A stretch of 64,000 bases of DNA, taken from the NCBI GenBank assembly GCA_013397455.1, contig VYZB01000211.1, positions 1,385,796 to 1,449,795 on the forward strand, given 5' to 3'. The position numbers were made by a program, and so were the translations under genes. Positions 23,447 to 36,425 of the stretch are shown one piece after another. The DNA is from Crotophaga sulcirostris. Its lineage: Eukaryota > Chordata > Aves > Cuculiformes > Crotophagidae. Numbering within the stretch: the stretch's first letter is position 1; each line of letters begins with the position of its first letter. The notes under the pieces were generated by a model that was given only the letters and a program-made list of their open reading frames with translations, was not told the origin of the DNA and made no database searches.

Positions 23447-24905
23447 ATTTAAATAACATATATATATAAGATATAAATCTAGGAAAAAGAAGAAATTCAG
23501 CAAGTAAAATGTAATTCATGCTTTGCCTTCATCCTACCTGTCTCCAAAGACCTCTATACACAGAACAATATTATCGCATATGATACAGTTGATCTTGGGA
23601 AATATTGATTACACAGCATAATCATGACATTTCAAATCACATGTTCCTTACAGCCTGAAGTAACAGAAGACTTTCATAGAGGGATATGTTTATCATTGTG
23701 AGGCTAAGCCAGTTATCTCTAGAAAATTAGTTTACTATGTAACGCTTTCAAGGTACAGAAATACGTCTTACAACAATAATGCAGCACTTGAAATAGCAAT
23801 TGTGTACAATGAGGACAGCAAATAACGGTAACTGGTGGTTCTTGGAAAGGTATTGTTAAGTTCATACTGAACTCATTAAGTCTGTCCTGCTTGAGAGGTT
23901 GTGAATGATGTGAGACATTTTTTCCAGTATTCCCCTTACAGATTAGCTTCATCCAGTAAAAGAACTAGTCCAGCTATTCTCAAACAAACAGTCAAACCCT
24001 CCTGAGGAACAGACGTCTTTCAGTCTTGCCTTCAGCCTTTCAGATCTGGCAGAAAGGCCAAATCTTTGGTATATAAATAGTATAAAGTATGCCATTCATT
24101 TTCTCTCCACGTATATTTTTGGTAATGACACAGAACACTGTAAAAATTAAGGAAGAAGAAAAAAAAACACAAGATGACACAAAACTGAGAGAAATTTTAG
24201 TAGATTAACCCATTTAGTGCATCTAAGTTATAACTAGAGGATCTAATAACGAAAATTAGGAAACGCAATACCTCTGCTTTAAATTTCCAAAGAGTCTGTA
24301 TGTGTGCCTACACATATAGAGGGAGAACATTGTCGGGTGAGATGTATCTCAAAACCTAGAACTGAATCTTCTTTCCACAAACAAAAGGACGTAAGGCAAT
24401 ACAAATTCTCCCAAACTAGAACACAATGGCTTAAAACCCCAACACATCATCATTTTGAAATGTCATAACATAGTATTTCTGATATGTTACTGATATTGAT
24501 GAATCAATCCAGACAATCTCCTTTCCTTAAGAGATAAGTAGCTTATGAAATTTAAGAGGCACTCAGATATCAAATATTATTTTGCTTATGCTACTCATGG
24601 GTCAACATGCCTTTTGAAATCCTGCTGTCAGTTTTGAGAGCTGGCTTTTAGTTCACTTTAAGTTAACTTAACCACCAAATAACCTTGATAAAACACTTCA
24701 GCTGAAATGAACCAACATACATTACACAGAATAAAATCCAGAAAATGTATTGACACTGAAAGGAGGATGTCAAACTGCTTTTATTATGACAATAAAACAA
24801 CAGTATATATGTTAGACTTAAGTAGCTTTTATGAGTATTTAAGAGTGTACTTTGAATATTGTAAAAAAAGCCCTGACACTGGCCATCATAAAGACGTGCC
24901 ACAGA
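23447..24905. other. Unique AT-rich intronic DNA
   Basis: No gene or transposable element recognised on either strand. Confidence 0.55.
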
Positions 24906-25150
24906 CAGGTTGCTGCTAGGGATAGTATTTCCCACATCTGTATTTGGATGTCTCCAATGTAAATGTTGTCACATGAGCTATAGGAATTCAGTCCTTGGTT
25001 GTAGTCAGTATAAAGAGAGGCCAGAGAGCTCCTGGGTTGAGTGGAGCTGCTGTCTCCCTGAGGATGAGATCAGCCCTGAGGGTTCTGAGCTTCCAGCAAT
25101 AAAGCTGCTTCTTAGTAACCACCAGCCTAGGTACACACGCTCTGAAATGT
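24906..25150 (+). mobile_element. Putative solo LTR fragment of an endogenous retrovirus
   Basis: About 245 bp has an LTR-like order: a promoter-like stretch, a TATA box (tataaagagaggcc near 25010), then 70-80 nt later a polyadenylation signal (aataaagctgcttcttag near 25100). It is more GC-rich than its AT-rich flanks. A compact TATA-to-AATAAA unit is typical of a retroviral U3-R region. I could not place TG...CA ends or a target duplication, and no gag, pol or env sequence adjoins it. Confidence 0.45.
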
Positions 25151-26703
25151 GCTAAAGCTAAGGCAACAAAACACAGCGCTCGTACATTTTTCTACTATTC
25201 TACCTCTATAATGGAAGAAGGCCACTCTTGCCATAATTACAGCATACAAGGGATATTAAGATTTCTGATGGGGAGCTGTATACCCAGCCCTTCCTGCTTC
25301 CTAACTGTACACTCCAAGCTGCAAAATGGGTAAGTAATGAAAAAGGGAAGCACAGTGCCTCAATAAAAGGGACAGTATTGTTCAGAAATTCTGATTTCCT
25401 TGATCTGCCAGTATTCCCTTTGCTTTGTCCCGATTAACCTTTGACCAAAGGTATGCATGGTCAGAATGTGGCTGAAGTAAAAATATAGAGCACAGCAGGA
25501 AACAGGAATAGCATGATGTTACTCCACTAAACTAAACTAGAGCTGGCTATAAGATGTTCCAGGTTTTCTTCTTCTTCTTCTTCTTTAAATGAGGCACCGT
25601 TTATAGGCTTTGAGAAAGCACTAGATTTAGAGGACATCCACAATACTGAATTTCATCTTCAGCCTGGTTCCCAGTAAGGATATGAATACTTTTATGGCAA
25701 CCAAGGGAATCATTGGTATTAGGGACATTTATTACCAGCAACCAGTGAAGCGGTTCAATTTATTCTCAACAGAAATCTCTGAAGTGACCAACACAATGAA
25801 AATATCTATATAGTAAAGGATGACTTTGATAAAATGGAGTAAGATACATTTTTTTGCATTCACTACAGAGCCATTCTTTAAAATGAAAATTAACAGTACA
25901 GGGGGGTTTAGAATGAGTAGGGCACATGTGAATTGCTGTCTCTTCTACTTTACTGCGTATCATGAAACTACTGAAAATTAAGATACTTAATCTGAGCTGG
26001 TATTACAGAAGTCACAATGTAATCTGAAAGAATTTGTGGTTTATTTACTATTACTACATATATAATACAAATGGAAAGATATAAACACAACTCTGTATGG
26101 TTACTAAATGGTGCAAGTGCCTGTGATCAAGTTCAGTTTGCAGCTGAGATCGATGTACAGAATTCGTTCACCTCACGTTCTGATAAAGGCAACTGGAAAC
26201 ACAAACCCCAAATTTTATTTTCCACTAGTGGTGACTAAATCCGACTGATCTCCAAGTACTACGAGCTATAGCTTTTTGCTTGCTTAATCTACCAAGATTG
26301 CTACTAATATAAGAATTGGCATTAACGTGAGGACTGCAGACTTGGCCTTACATGTCCCTGATGCTTTGGGCAGTGACAAGACCACCACTGTGCTCCAGCA
26401 ATGACTAACTTCATCAATGGTTAACTCTCTCCACCTGCCATCTGCTTACACGATGGTCAGAAAGGTGGAAACTGATGAGTGAGTATTTGGCAACTACAAT
26501 CAACATAGAACTTATTTTTGGGTGATGAATCACTACTTTTATCCCAGACACACCGGTAAATTCACTGCGCAAAAATTTCTCGTTTCTAGAGGAGGTTGGT
26601 GGCAGGGCAGCAAACGCTGCTCTTGGTAGAGCCCTGGCAAGAGACTGCTCTGGACAAACCAGAAATGGTTGAAGGTGGCTGTGTGCTCACTATCATTCAC
26701 AAA
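25151..26703. other. Unique intronic DNA with a (CTT)n run
   Basis: A pyrimidine microsatellite (ttcttcttcttcttcttc) lies near 25566-25586. Otherwise no gene or repeat family is recognised. Confidence 0.6.
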
Positions 26704-26935
26704 GATGATCAGAGGGCTGGAGTACATCCACTATGAGGACAGGCTGAGAGAGTTGGGGTTGTTCAGCCTGGAGAAGAGAAGGCTCTGGCGAGACCTTAGA
26801 GCAGCCTCCAGTACTTAAAGGGAGTCTACAGGAAAGCTGGGGAGGGGCTCTTTATCAGGGAATGCAGGGACAGGATGAGGGGAAACGGTTCTAAGCTGAA
26901 AGGGAGGAGATTTGGATTAGATATTAGGAAGATCA
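26704..26935 (+). mobile_element. CR1 LINE fragment lacking its 3' end
   Basis: Plus-strand CR1 from gatgatcagagggctggagt through gagagagttggggttgttca to ggagatttggattagatatt. It then stops at aggaagatcaaagaag. The terminal 200 bp and 8-mer tail are absent, which is unusual because CR1 is normally truncated at the 5' end, not the 3' end. Confidence 0.9.
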
Positions 26936-27440
26936 AAGAAGAGGAAGAATTCTAATAAAATCAGATCTAATTCCATTAGATTTCAAGCAGTGTCTATGAA
27001 TCTGCTCACTGGGGGCCAATCAATAAAATGTCTCTTTTGGCTCTAGGTTCTCGATTTTTGTACCTTCTTTGGAAATTCTGTACCCATTCGTGACATTCAG
27101 CAATAAATATTTTTGTAGTGTATACACAATACACTGTAGTGCCCAGAAACAATGATTAATACACACTGCACATACACTTGTTGCTTCTAACCTGCAATCT
27201 TTCAGTGTGTAGAACAGACCTAAAGCCACAAGGCTATTTCTACTGTTCATTTCCACTGTAACCTCTGGAATTGTAATCAATTGTTTGCGATTCATGTATA
27301 ATTTATAGGATATCACAGCAAAGTGTCGTACATCATTCTGTGCAGCAATGGTGTCTACCTAGAAATCTGTTTGCCAGGCTCAACAAATCTGCATTTAAGC
27401 TCTAGTCTTATTTTTCAATTATCGTACATAACAGTAGTAA

Positions 27441-27454
27441 TTTTTTTTTTTTTT
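27441..27454. repeat. Poly(T) run
   Basis: Fourteen T residues lie about 7 bp before the CR1 copy at 27461. Confidence 0.95.
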
Positions 27455-27460
27455 AAATGA

Positions 27461-27793
27461 AGAGCAGCCTTCCAGATCCTAAAGGGGGCCTACAGGAAAG
27501 CTGGGGAGGGTTTTTTTATCAGGGAGTGCAGGGATAGGATGAGGGGGAACAGTTCTAAGATGAAAGAGAGGAGATTTAGACTAGATATTAGGCAGAAATT
27601 TTTTCTGTTAGGGTGGTGAGGCACTGGAACAGGTTGCCCAAGAAGTCATGGATGCCCCTTCCCTGGGCCAGGTTGGATGACCTTTGAGCAACCCAGTCCA
27701 GTGGTAGGTGTCCCTGCCCATGGTAGAGGGGTTGGAACTGGATGACCCTCAAGGTGACTTCCATCTCAAACCATTCTATGAATTATTTGATGC
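27461..27793 (+). mobile_element. CR1 LINE 3' fragment
   Basis: Plus-strand copy from gagcagccttccagatccta to accattctatgaattatttg. It carries the ggaactggatgaccctcaag end type and a small deletion where the cctggaggtgttcaagg block should be (about 27661). Confidence 0.92.
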
Positions 27794-28679
27794 TATGGGA
27801 TACATCAATGTCAATTCAAATACAGTCGGGTGTTCCATACTGCAAACTATTCTTTCAGAAACATAAGATCACCCTCCAAAATAGGAACTTAAACAGTCAA
27901 TATTCTCTTTGGCATTGTTAGTTCAAGATAGTTAGAATTAAAGTTTCTGTACAGTATTTATTATGAGCCCATAACAATATTCAGCAATGTTGTATATAAA
28001 TGTACCTCTACAGGATTTCAGTGGCATATATAAAAAACTGAAATTTGTAGAAATTGTTTTGTGAGTTTACATATTAGGATCATCTTTTTGAGAGGATACA
28101 TAGACCAAGATGGGGGATGTCAGAAAGTATTATCCCTCAAGAGAAACAGTCTATTTCAAAATTTCCATAAGCACCTTGAAACCCTTTTGAAATGCTATCA
28201 GGCTACCATCATTACTATTGTCTGAAACACCTGAGCTCACATCTATGAAACTCTTTCAAATCCTGTAGCACTGTAGCAGAGTGAAGATGCCTGACATCTT
28301 GCATCCTGAGCTGTAAAGCCTCTGAAAAAGGAGCAGGGCCAACGCTATAGCTGGAAAAATACTTTTTTTTTTTTTTTCAAATGAATTAGCTGTATCTGTG
28401 ACTGTATACAAATCTTTAAGAGACTGACAGAATTAAAGACATGATCTACATATCTAGTTAGGTACATGAACCCCCTTTGCTTAATTGGAAATAAGTCCTG
28501 TGGAGGGTCTGGAGCACAGTCTGCATATTACAAAGCAGAGATTTACCTTCCAGCTCTGTCCATCTGTCTTTCTGCTCCTTGCCCCTCCTCCTTTACCATG
28601 TACATTGCTGCTGCCAGTGTAAAACCAAAGGTGATCATTTCTCAACCAATCTGCCAAACAACCGCTGCTGTGCCGTAGC
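27794..28679. other. Unique intronic DNA
   Basis: No gene or repeat family seen. A poly(T) run occupies about 28363-28377. Confidence 0.55.
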
Positions 28680-29500
28680 TGGTTAATCAAACGTGTCCCT
28701 TTTGAACCATACGTGCTGGTACTTTAACTGCCACTTCAAATTAGCAGCTCCAAAAATTGAGGTCCATTTGCAAACTGCAGTCTGTCCCAATCCATTACCA
28801 CATGACACCTGGTCAGCAAGCAGATTGTAAATTAACATTTCCATCTCCTGCCGTAGCCTTTTAGTCATTGTAATTACAATAAAATCCCTTTAATCAGCAG
28901 ACTTGTAAAATAACCAAGACGGATGTCTTTTATTTGAGGAAGACCTTGTGATACACATTATGTCACCAGCTGCACGGGGAGAATATCAGGCTTTCCTAAG
29001 GTAGCAAAGTGGGAAGCTTTCTCACCCACAAGACACGACCAGCTATTTTGAGTTACTCACTGATGCAACACCTTCTGCCATGATTAAACCGAAACAAGTA
29101 ACAGGTATTTCTAACTTCTCTTGCATTCTCTGCGTATTTCCAGTGATATTAATAAAATGATCCCACAAAATGCCTGCAGATCAACAAAGCAAAGACAGAC
29201 GTGCTCCTGTAATATCATTTCTACAGCGTTCAAGGCAGCCTTTTCAACAGGGCTTATAATTAAGAACGCTTTTGATGGCGAAATTGGGCCTCCGCTGTTA
29301 ATCAAAGCACCAAAGACACTCCTCAGCATGCATAATTCTGCACCTCTTTGTTTCAGGGAAATCTTGACAGGAAAATAATGGTTCCTTCCATTTCTTTCTT
29401 CTCCGTCAGTTAACCAGGGAAGGTTATTCTGCTCCAGTCTCCCAACTGCTGCAGCATAAATTACCCGAGAGGGAAAAAGTCGGATGCACATACTTCCCAG
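28680..29500. promoter_or_regulatory. Candidate conserved non-coding block (enhancer-like)
   Basis: About 0.8 kb is free of transposable elements and has balanced composition. It carries many homeodomain/TCF-type motifs (ggttaatcaaa, attacaataaaatccc, ttaatcagc, gtaattaca, ttaatcaaagcac). Long frames are open on both strands over 29111-29491 but show no protein family. This pattern is typical of conserved enhancers in introns of developmental transcription-factor genes. Conservation itself was not tested. Confidence 0.35.
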
Positions 29501-32395
29501 GAAACCTTATGCATGTGCTTTGCACTGGGGGTGAACGAACTGACTTGGGCAAAACGGCCTTTGCCAGAACCCACGGGTACGACCCAGGGTGAATTCAGTG
29601 ATCAGCTGAAACAGTCTGTCTCCCAAATCAAACCCATTTCTCTTTCTTCAGATTTCCCCAAATATTATCTCATCTCAGACCCAGCTAACCTCAGAGGTAC
29701 AAAACTGCCAAGACTCATCTAAGGCTTGAAAGACCCGAAAACAAAATACAACATATTTTTGTAAAGCTTCTGAGTTGAAATGAGGTCCACTTTAGACAAA
29801 TCTTCCAAAGTTACCAATTGCTTCCATTTCCAGGAAAAATTCCTAGGTTTATTGGATGCGTCTGGGTTCCCAACTTGTAGAGCGAGTCGGTACTCAAGGC
29901 ATAAAAATTTCTGCTAACAGGGAAATAAATCAGAATTATAAGGTGCACAAAAAATAATGGAGAAAATGTGTTCAAACAAAGGAAACGTAAGAAGCTTTGT
30001 TCAGTCTCAATTTTCAAGTCAGGTCAAACAGTTCCTGATTCTGTTTTTCATTGTTTTGATCCTGTCATTGATTTATCCCCCAGAGAATGTGAAGAAGTTT
30101 AATCTTCATACAGATATTGAAATCACTGCAGCTAAAGAGGTAAAGAACTCTCAGAAACAAACCATCTTAGTTTGCAAGAGCTTTTTCTAGTTGCAAATTT
30201 CATTACTTATTCTTTCCACAATGTGCACATTCAAGACAATAAATCTAGACCATTATCAGACTAACAAAGATAGAGGTCTTAGGGCAATCTCGAACATGAG
30301 TAAACTACTCCTGTACTGCTTCCTTGATGTTATTGGCCAAAGAGGCTTGTGAGAGACATGGACAAGCCCTCACCTTGGTTATATCCCCTCTGTACCACCT
30401 CCCCCATGCAGAACATTCATAATTCACTGAATTTACATTCTTCTTAGGAAAGGATCCATTTAAAGAAAACTCCAGCATGAATTTTACATCAGTTTGCTCC
30501 TTTGGGTATTCCAGTATTCTTCAAAGAGAATGTATCAGTAATTAATGCAGGTTCATATGTTTCTTCCTAGGAGTTAGCCTACGTATGGGTTTTTGTCCAA
30601 CAGGATACATCCCTCGGAAAAAGTCTGAGGACCACTGGGACCACCATTAGCTCTCTAGTGATCTGTCAATCACTTCAATATAATCATCTAGAGGTCCTTT
30701 TGAAAGAAGGTTGGTCTTTATTTTTCATTGCTCATATATAACTCAATGTGCTCTAAATATCTCGTTTCCTGATATAGCCTATTTTTACTGATTTTATATT
30801 TCTTCTGCACTACCTGACTTGGTATTAAAAGCCAAGTGAAAAAAGTTCCAAAAGTAAGTGAACTATTTAATTTGTTTTGAGGATATTTAACAAAGTTTCT
30901 GGAGAGAACATCATCACTGTTTTCCCACCATAACCAGGTAGAAGAACTGGGAACCACAGCCATTTCATTCTCGTTTGCATTTACAGAGGGGCAGGAGCTG
31001 CACTCATAGCATAGAAAGACATTTGGGGACACACAGATCAAAGAAGAAAGAGAACCTAAGATAAGTAACAGATAGGGCATTATCAGTTACAACAGCAGCT
31101 AAATCCTGTTCTATCTGACATCATCATGTAGCTCTTGCAATAGACTTGAGGGCACAGTATTACAAGATATCTTAGAGGGCTGCATCTAGTTTTATTTTTA
31201 GTTTTAAATCAGATAGCATTACAAAGATGATGTCCCTAAAGGCCATTCCCACACACTAAACATTATCTCCTGCCACCCACAGAGATCATGGGGCACAACC
31301 TTTCCACCATCTACTTTGCACTCCATACTTAAGCAAATGACAATAAAAGCATCTTCTTCTTGGCAGCTCCACACCCCCTACCCCTGAAACTACCTTCTCG
31401 TCCAGAATTACTGATTTATGCTGTTATGCAACATTTTCCAAAACTCACTTTGACTTTCTTCCCAGACATGCTAGTCTAACCACTGGGACAGCAGGAGGGA
31501 GATTAAATTTGATACCAGAACGTCTAAGTCAAAGAACAGCCAATTTTTTAAATTAGGAGTTGTTTTTAATTGCTACCAACACTCTGTGGGCAACAGGGTT
31601 TAATTCTGATCTCAGTTACAGTCAAAGCTAGAAAAAAGAACTATTAAACTGAAACTGAAAACTTTACAAAAATTAGAGAACATTCTTTATGGATGTTTTT
31701 CATGCACAATCAAATGTTCTATCCACAGTCATGGTCAGGGGATAAGGATTATAAATTTCCATATTTAAGTCAGGATATATACAATGTAAACACTGAAGAG
31801 CCAATATCAAACATCTTTAGATATACTCTGAGTCCCAGTAAGTGGATCCAACCAAGTCTATACACAAAGGATCAAAAGCTTGTCTGTAAAGGCAATCCAA
31901 ACCCCCAAAACTTCCTTGGACTATGCCTGTTTAGCTTCTCCCAACTTTCCTATGTCAAAGGTACTGTACAGAAAAAGGGGAGAAAGTGTTCTAGTAACAG
32001 TATGTTCAAGAATGTATAAAAGTTTGAAAAAATACAGGCAAGTAAGCAAACTAACATAAAAACCCAGGCATCTTCTCTGTGTACAGTAGTAAACAGTTTC
32101 TTTCAAAAGGAAAGCAGTATCAAGACACGTGCTCCTTCCTTCTTCTAGTGCTCCCCCCTTTTTCTTCCGCACAGCAAGCACACATGGGGTCTTTGCAAGT
32201 GAAAGTTAATGGTTCAGTATTTTTCCAATACCTTCCATGAGACAATGGGGTTTTTTAAGTATTGTTAAACTAATTTTTCATCATAGCATAGCTACAATCC
32301 AGTAAATAGATATATCTGAGTTTTGACACTTGGAACCCATTTTTTGTAAAGTTGGTATCTTCTCAAAAACCAAATTATGAACTCGGACTTACAAA
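29501..32395. other. Unique intronic DNA, CR1-free
   Basis: Nearly 3 kb without a recognised transposable element or gene. Together with 27794-29500 it forms a 4.6-kb CR1-free stretch. Confidence 0.55.
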
Positions 32396-32605
32396 GAATC
32401 ATAGAATCATTAAGGTTGGAAAAGACCTCTAAGATCATCAAGTCCAACGATCAGCCCAACACCACCGTGCCTACTAAATCATGTTCCAAAGTGCCACGTC
32501 TACACATTTTTTTGAACACCTCCAGGGATAGAAACTCCACCACTTCCCTGAGTAGCCTCTTCCAATGCTTCACCACTCTTTCAGTAAAGGATTTTTTCAG
32601 CAAAG
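32396..32605 (-). mobile_element. CR1 LINE 3' fragment, second 3'-end type
   Basis: Minus-strand copy with aatcatagaatcattaaggt at the 3' end, ggaaaagacctctaagatca, and cagcccaacaccaccgtgcc. It ends in caccactctttcagtaaagg and is well preserved. Confidence 0.93.
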
Positions 32606-34039
32606 CCTGCTGATGTGTTAGGTCCCTGTATCTCTTTAAAAATTCCATCTTTCCAAAACACCGGTCAGTGTTCGGGCACATTCAACTCTGATCCTTTGCA
32701 GACTAAGCCTATATTTTCCTTTCAAATTCCTTTTCACTACTACTTTCCAGCAGTAATAAACAGTTCTTTCAGGTAACAGGTGTCCTGCAGCTTGACACCA
32801 TATTCAGAAACATATTACAATGACAGCTACAGGAAGATTCCTTAAAATCAGGCTAGTCTCCAACAGGCTTTGAAACTATCTAAGCTTTTAAATCTGGGTA
32901 TGAAGCTCATTTTCTTTGTAACACTTGAAGCAGAGCAGTTACCTTAGCTGACCTAGTGAAGAGGAAAATGTCAAGCCACATCTCTGAACTGGGCATGCAC
33001 AGCCAGCACAGAGACAGCACAAAACAGCAAGGGCAAGACACAGCACTTGAAAGAAAAACGTCTTCTTTTTGAGTTGCAAGCAGTGATCACGTTGCTTTAA
33101 GCATCTAAAACCCATCAGCAGAACAGAGTCTGGTGAAACAGGATGCGTGTCACAAGATTTTTGTTTGCAAAGACTATTTAAGAAGACTAACACTAACACC
33201 ACTACATGTCTGTAACTCCTAGAGAGCTGAAAATGTAAACTCCACATTGACATTAACAAGCACACCAAATATATCACCATCCCTTTTTTTGATTGTAATT
33301 ATGACTGGGACATACCCAGAGGGCATGAAAAACAAGCATATTTCTCTAGCACCCATTAAGTACAAGTACTTAAGCAATGCAACACAAGGCGTTACGTTCA
33401 AATGCCTTGGCTTTGGTCATGCACAACTGCTAGGCATCAAAATCCTTCAGAAAAACTCTCATGAACTCTTTTCTGCCCAACGGTGGGGAGGTATGGAGTG
33501 TTTAAATAAATATCGATTCAGCCATTCTTCTGTTGAAGAATACTTGGAAGATAAACAAAAACCCCTGTGTTCTCAAATACAAGCACATTTTTGCACTGAT
33601 TAGTCTAAAGGAGAAATGACTGAGTCGGGTTTTTTTAGGGGGGTAGAGTGTGCTGGAAACAGGGAACAGCTCGTAAAAGAGGAGGTTCTTGTCCTGAGAC
33701 AGGATTTTCTACATCCCAGTGCAATACAAACCTAAATCCTCATCACAAACGCAGCTAAGGGAGCAAGGACTGTATGGTTACACGTTACTTACCTCACCTA
33801 GAGATGCCAGAGATTACAGCAGCATCGTTCATTTACTCTGTGCTTACATAAAGCATAGAGACTGAGGCAGGGGCCTCCTTCCTTCTCTATCTAGTTTATA
33901 AATAAAAGTTTTACATACATATTTAAAAAAGTAAAGTGTATTCAGCATGAGGTATGGTCAAAAATTAAGTTCCTCAGCTTATCATTCAACTTTGAGACTT
34001 ACTAGCCTCAAACAGGTACCTCAGGATCTCTTTTTCTCT
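32606..34039. other. Unique intronic DNA
   Basis: No gene or repeat family recognised. The 118-aa plus frame at 33247-33603 has no domain and is treated as chance. Confidence 0.55.
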
Positions 34040-34205
34040 TCAGCCTGTCCTCTTAGCAGAGGTGCTCCAGCACTCTCATCATCTTCATGGCCTCCTCTAG
34101 ACTCACTCTAGTAGGTCCACATCCTTTGTGTGCTGAGGACTCAAGAAAAGAACGCAGGGCTCCAGCTGAGGTCTCAGGAGAGCAGAGTAGAAGGGAAGAG
34201 TCCTC
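34040..34205 (-). mobile_element. CR1 LINE internal fragment lacking its 3' end
   Basis: Minus-strand CR1 piece with ttcagcctgtcctcttagca, catcttcatggcctcctcta, and ctcaggagagcagagtagaa. It corresponds to the region upstream of most copies here. The 3' terminal 350 bp and tail are absent. Confidence 0.85.
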
Positions 34206-34851
34206 TCCCCTAATTTCCATCAAGTTTCAGACATTGATTAGGAATCAGCAAAGTTCTGCAGACAGACTGGCAATAAATCAAAGGTCAATTTGCTCTTGTC
34301 TTGAGGTACACAGAGACCTCCCTCTGTTTCTACCAGGTCTTCCATTATTACGCGGTGTATTTTTGTTCCCATCTCAGCTGAGATCATGTACCGCACAGTA
34401 ATATGCAAAATGCCTCACTGCCAATATTAACAGAAAACTACTGTACCATATTATTCATACAAGATATTATCAAAAAATTATTTCACAAATCAATGTGCTA
34501 CATTTCTCCTCCCCTCTTAGTCGCTGTTTACTTAGCTGCCGAAATCACTACATTTCAAATGCAGACGTGAACCTTACCATGAATATCAACTAACATCTTC
34601 TGACTGAGCTACAATTTAAAATGTCAGTTCCAGGAAAACAAGTGAGCAAAACTCACGAGGGCACAATTTATTAACACTGTAAAACAGACTGCTACTAAAT
34701 TTTTCCTCTAGTAATAACAGAGTTGGCCCCTAAATTGATGTGTGCACACTACAGGGAGATACAAGATCACTCTAATTCTAGCAGCTGATTTAGGATTCCA
34801 CATTTGTTCTTAACTGAAAGCCAGGAAAAACATTACAGAAATATATCAATG

Positions 34852-35118
34852 ATCATAGAATCACAGTATCAAGGAATCATAGAATGGTTTGGGTTGAAAG
34901 GGACCTTAAAGATCATCCAATTTCAACCCCTCTGCCACGGGCAGGGACACCTCCCACTGGACCAGGTTGTTAAAAGCCTCATCCAGCCTGGCCTTGTACA
35001 CCTTCAGGGGTGGGTCATCCACGACTTCTCTGGGCAACCCATTCCAGTGTCTCACCACCCTCACAGCAAAAAAATTCTTCCTAATATCTAATCCAAATCT
35101 CCCCTCTTTCAACTTAAA
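34852..35118 (-). mobile_element. CR1 LINE 3' fragment
   Basis: Minus-strand CR1 with a four-unit degenerate tail (atcatagaatcacagtatca, then ggaatcatagaatgg). The body runs to ctttcaacttaaataatgat. Its antisense frame encodes [10 protein letters not shown] and H-W-N-G-L-P-R-E-V-V. Confidence 0.93.
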
Positions 35119-35695
35119 TAATGATGTAATGATGACAGACTACATCCTAAAACATATTCAAAGAACGCTCTGTCCCCTGTAACAAAGAAAATACCCTTTT
35201 TAAAAGATCACAGCAGCACAGAAATGTAAGGCTGCATGTGATATTAACGTAAAAACTGATTAATTTTGTTGAACCAGATAGATTTAGAAAGATTTGTTTA
35301 ATTTATTGTTAAAACTTTAAGAACTAGGGTTTTACAGCTTCAGGAGGCAGTTTGTTAAGAATGCTTAGTTACCACTAAAGTTACATATTTTTTCCTTGGA
35401 AAACTAAACCTTCTCATCATAGCCTCAAAGAATATAAAGAATAAATGTTTATTGTGCTGCCTATAAACAATCTTTTAAAAAATCTGAACACTATCCTTTT
35501 TTATCCTTTCTAGACGAAACAACTGTTAATCCACCAGTGCCTCTTCTATGCCGTTACATCATGCTATGCATTTATTAACTTGATTTTCTATTCTAAAATT
35601 ATTTCTTTCTTTTCTGTATTGATCTTCCTCTTAAAGACTCTGGAACTCACCTCCAGTTTACCCATTTTAATCTGGTCTTCTACAGTGCTTGCAGC

Positions 35696-36030
35696 CATAG
35701 AATCATGGAATCACAGAATGGTTTGGGTTGGAAGGGACCTTAAAGATTCAAAACTCCCCTGTTTTAAAGTTCCAACCCACCTGCCATGGGCAGGGACATC
35801 TTCCTACTGCATCAAGTTGCTCAAAGCTTCATCCAGCCTGGTCTTCAACACCTCCAGGGATGGAGCATCCATGACTTCTCTGAGCAACCTGCTCCTGTGC
35901 CTCATCACCCTCACGGCAAAAAATTTCTTCCTAATATCTAATCTAAATCTCCTCTATTTCAGCTTAAAACCATTACCCCTTGTCCTATGACTGCACTCCC
36001 TGACAAAGAGGCCCTCCCCAGCTTTCCTGT
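35696..36030 (-). mobile_element. CR1 LINE 3' fragment, left arm of an inverted CR1 pair
   Basis: Minus-strand copy from tagaatcatggaatcacaga to ctccccagctttcctgtcc. A small insertion (ttcaaaactcccctgttt) interrupts the normally contiguous aaagatcatccagttccaac at about 35747. Confidence 0.92.
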
Positions 36031-36055
36031 CCATCTTGGAAGTTTACAGGCTTTA

Positions 36056-36425
36056 TTTAGCCATGAAGAGAGGGCTCAGGGGGATCTTATCAATGTGTAT
36101 AATGCATACCTCCTAGGAAGAGAATAGAGAAGGTGGAGCCAGACCCTTCTCAGTGGTGACCAGTGAGCAGACAAGAAGCAATGGCACAAACTGAAATACA
36201 GAAAATTCCATTTAAAAATAAAGAAAAACTTCTGTATTGTGAATACAGTCAAACACTGTAACAAGTTGCCCAGAGAGGTTGTGGAGCCTCTGTCCTCGGA
36301 GATATGGAAACATGGACTGTATACAACCTTAAGTAACCTGCTCTGGGTGGTCCTGCTTGAGTGGGTGGCTGGACCAGATATCTCCAGAGGTGCCTGCCTG
36401 CCTCAGTCGCTTTGATCTTGTGGCT
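36056..36425 (+). mobile_element. CR1 LINE 3' fragment, third 3'-end type
   Basis: Plus-strand copy of a CR1 type with agagggctcagggggatctt, caagttgcccagagaggttg, gtggtcctgcttgagtggg and ggaccagatatctccagagg. It is opposite in orientation to the copy that ends 26 bp to its left. Confidence 0.87.

Noticed and set aside
29111..29491. Overlapping long frames on both strands
   Set aside because: Open on both strands with no domain in either; better explained as a candidate conserved non-coding block.
30600..30650. Possible hAT end (reverse complement begins cagtggtcctcagac)
   Set aside because: Only one end is visible. I could not find a matching inverted end or an 8-bp duplication to the left.
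33247..33603. 118-aa plus frame
   Set aside because: Composition and lack of any motif fit chance; no CpG-rich start or exon signals.
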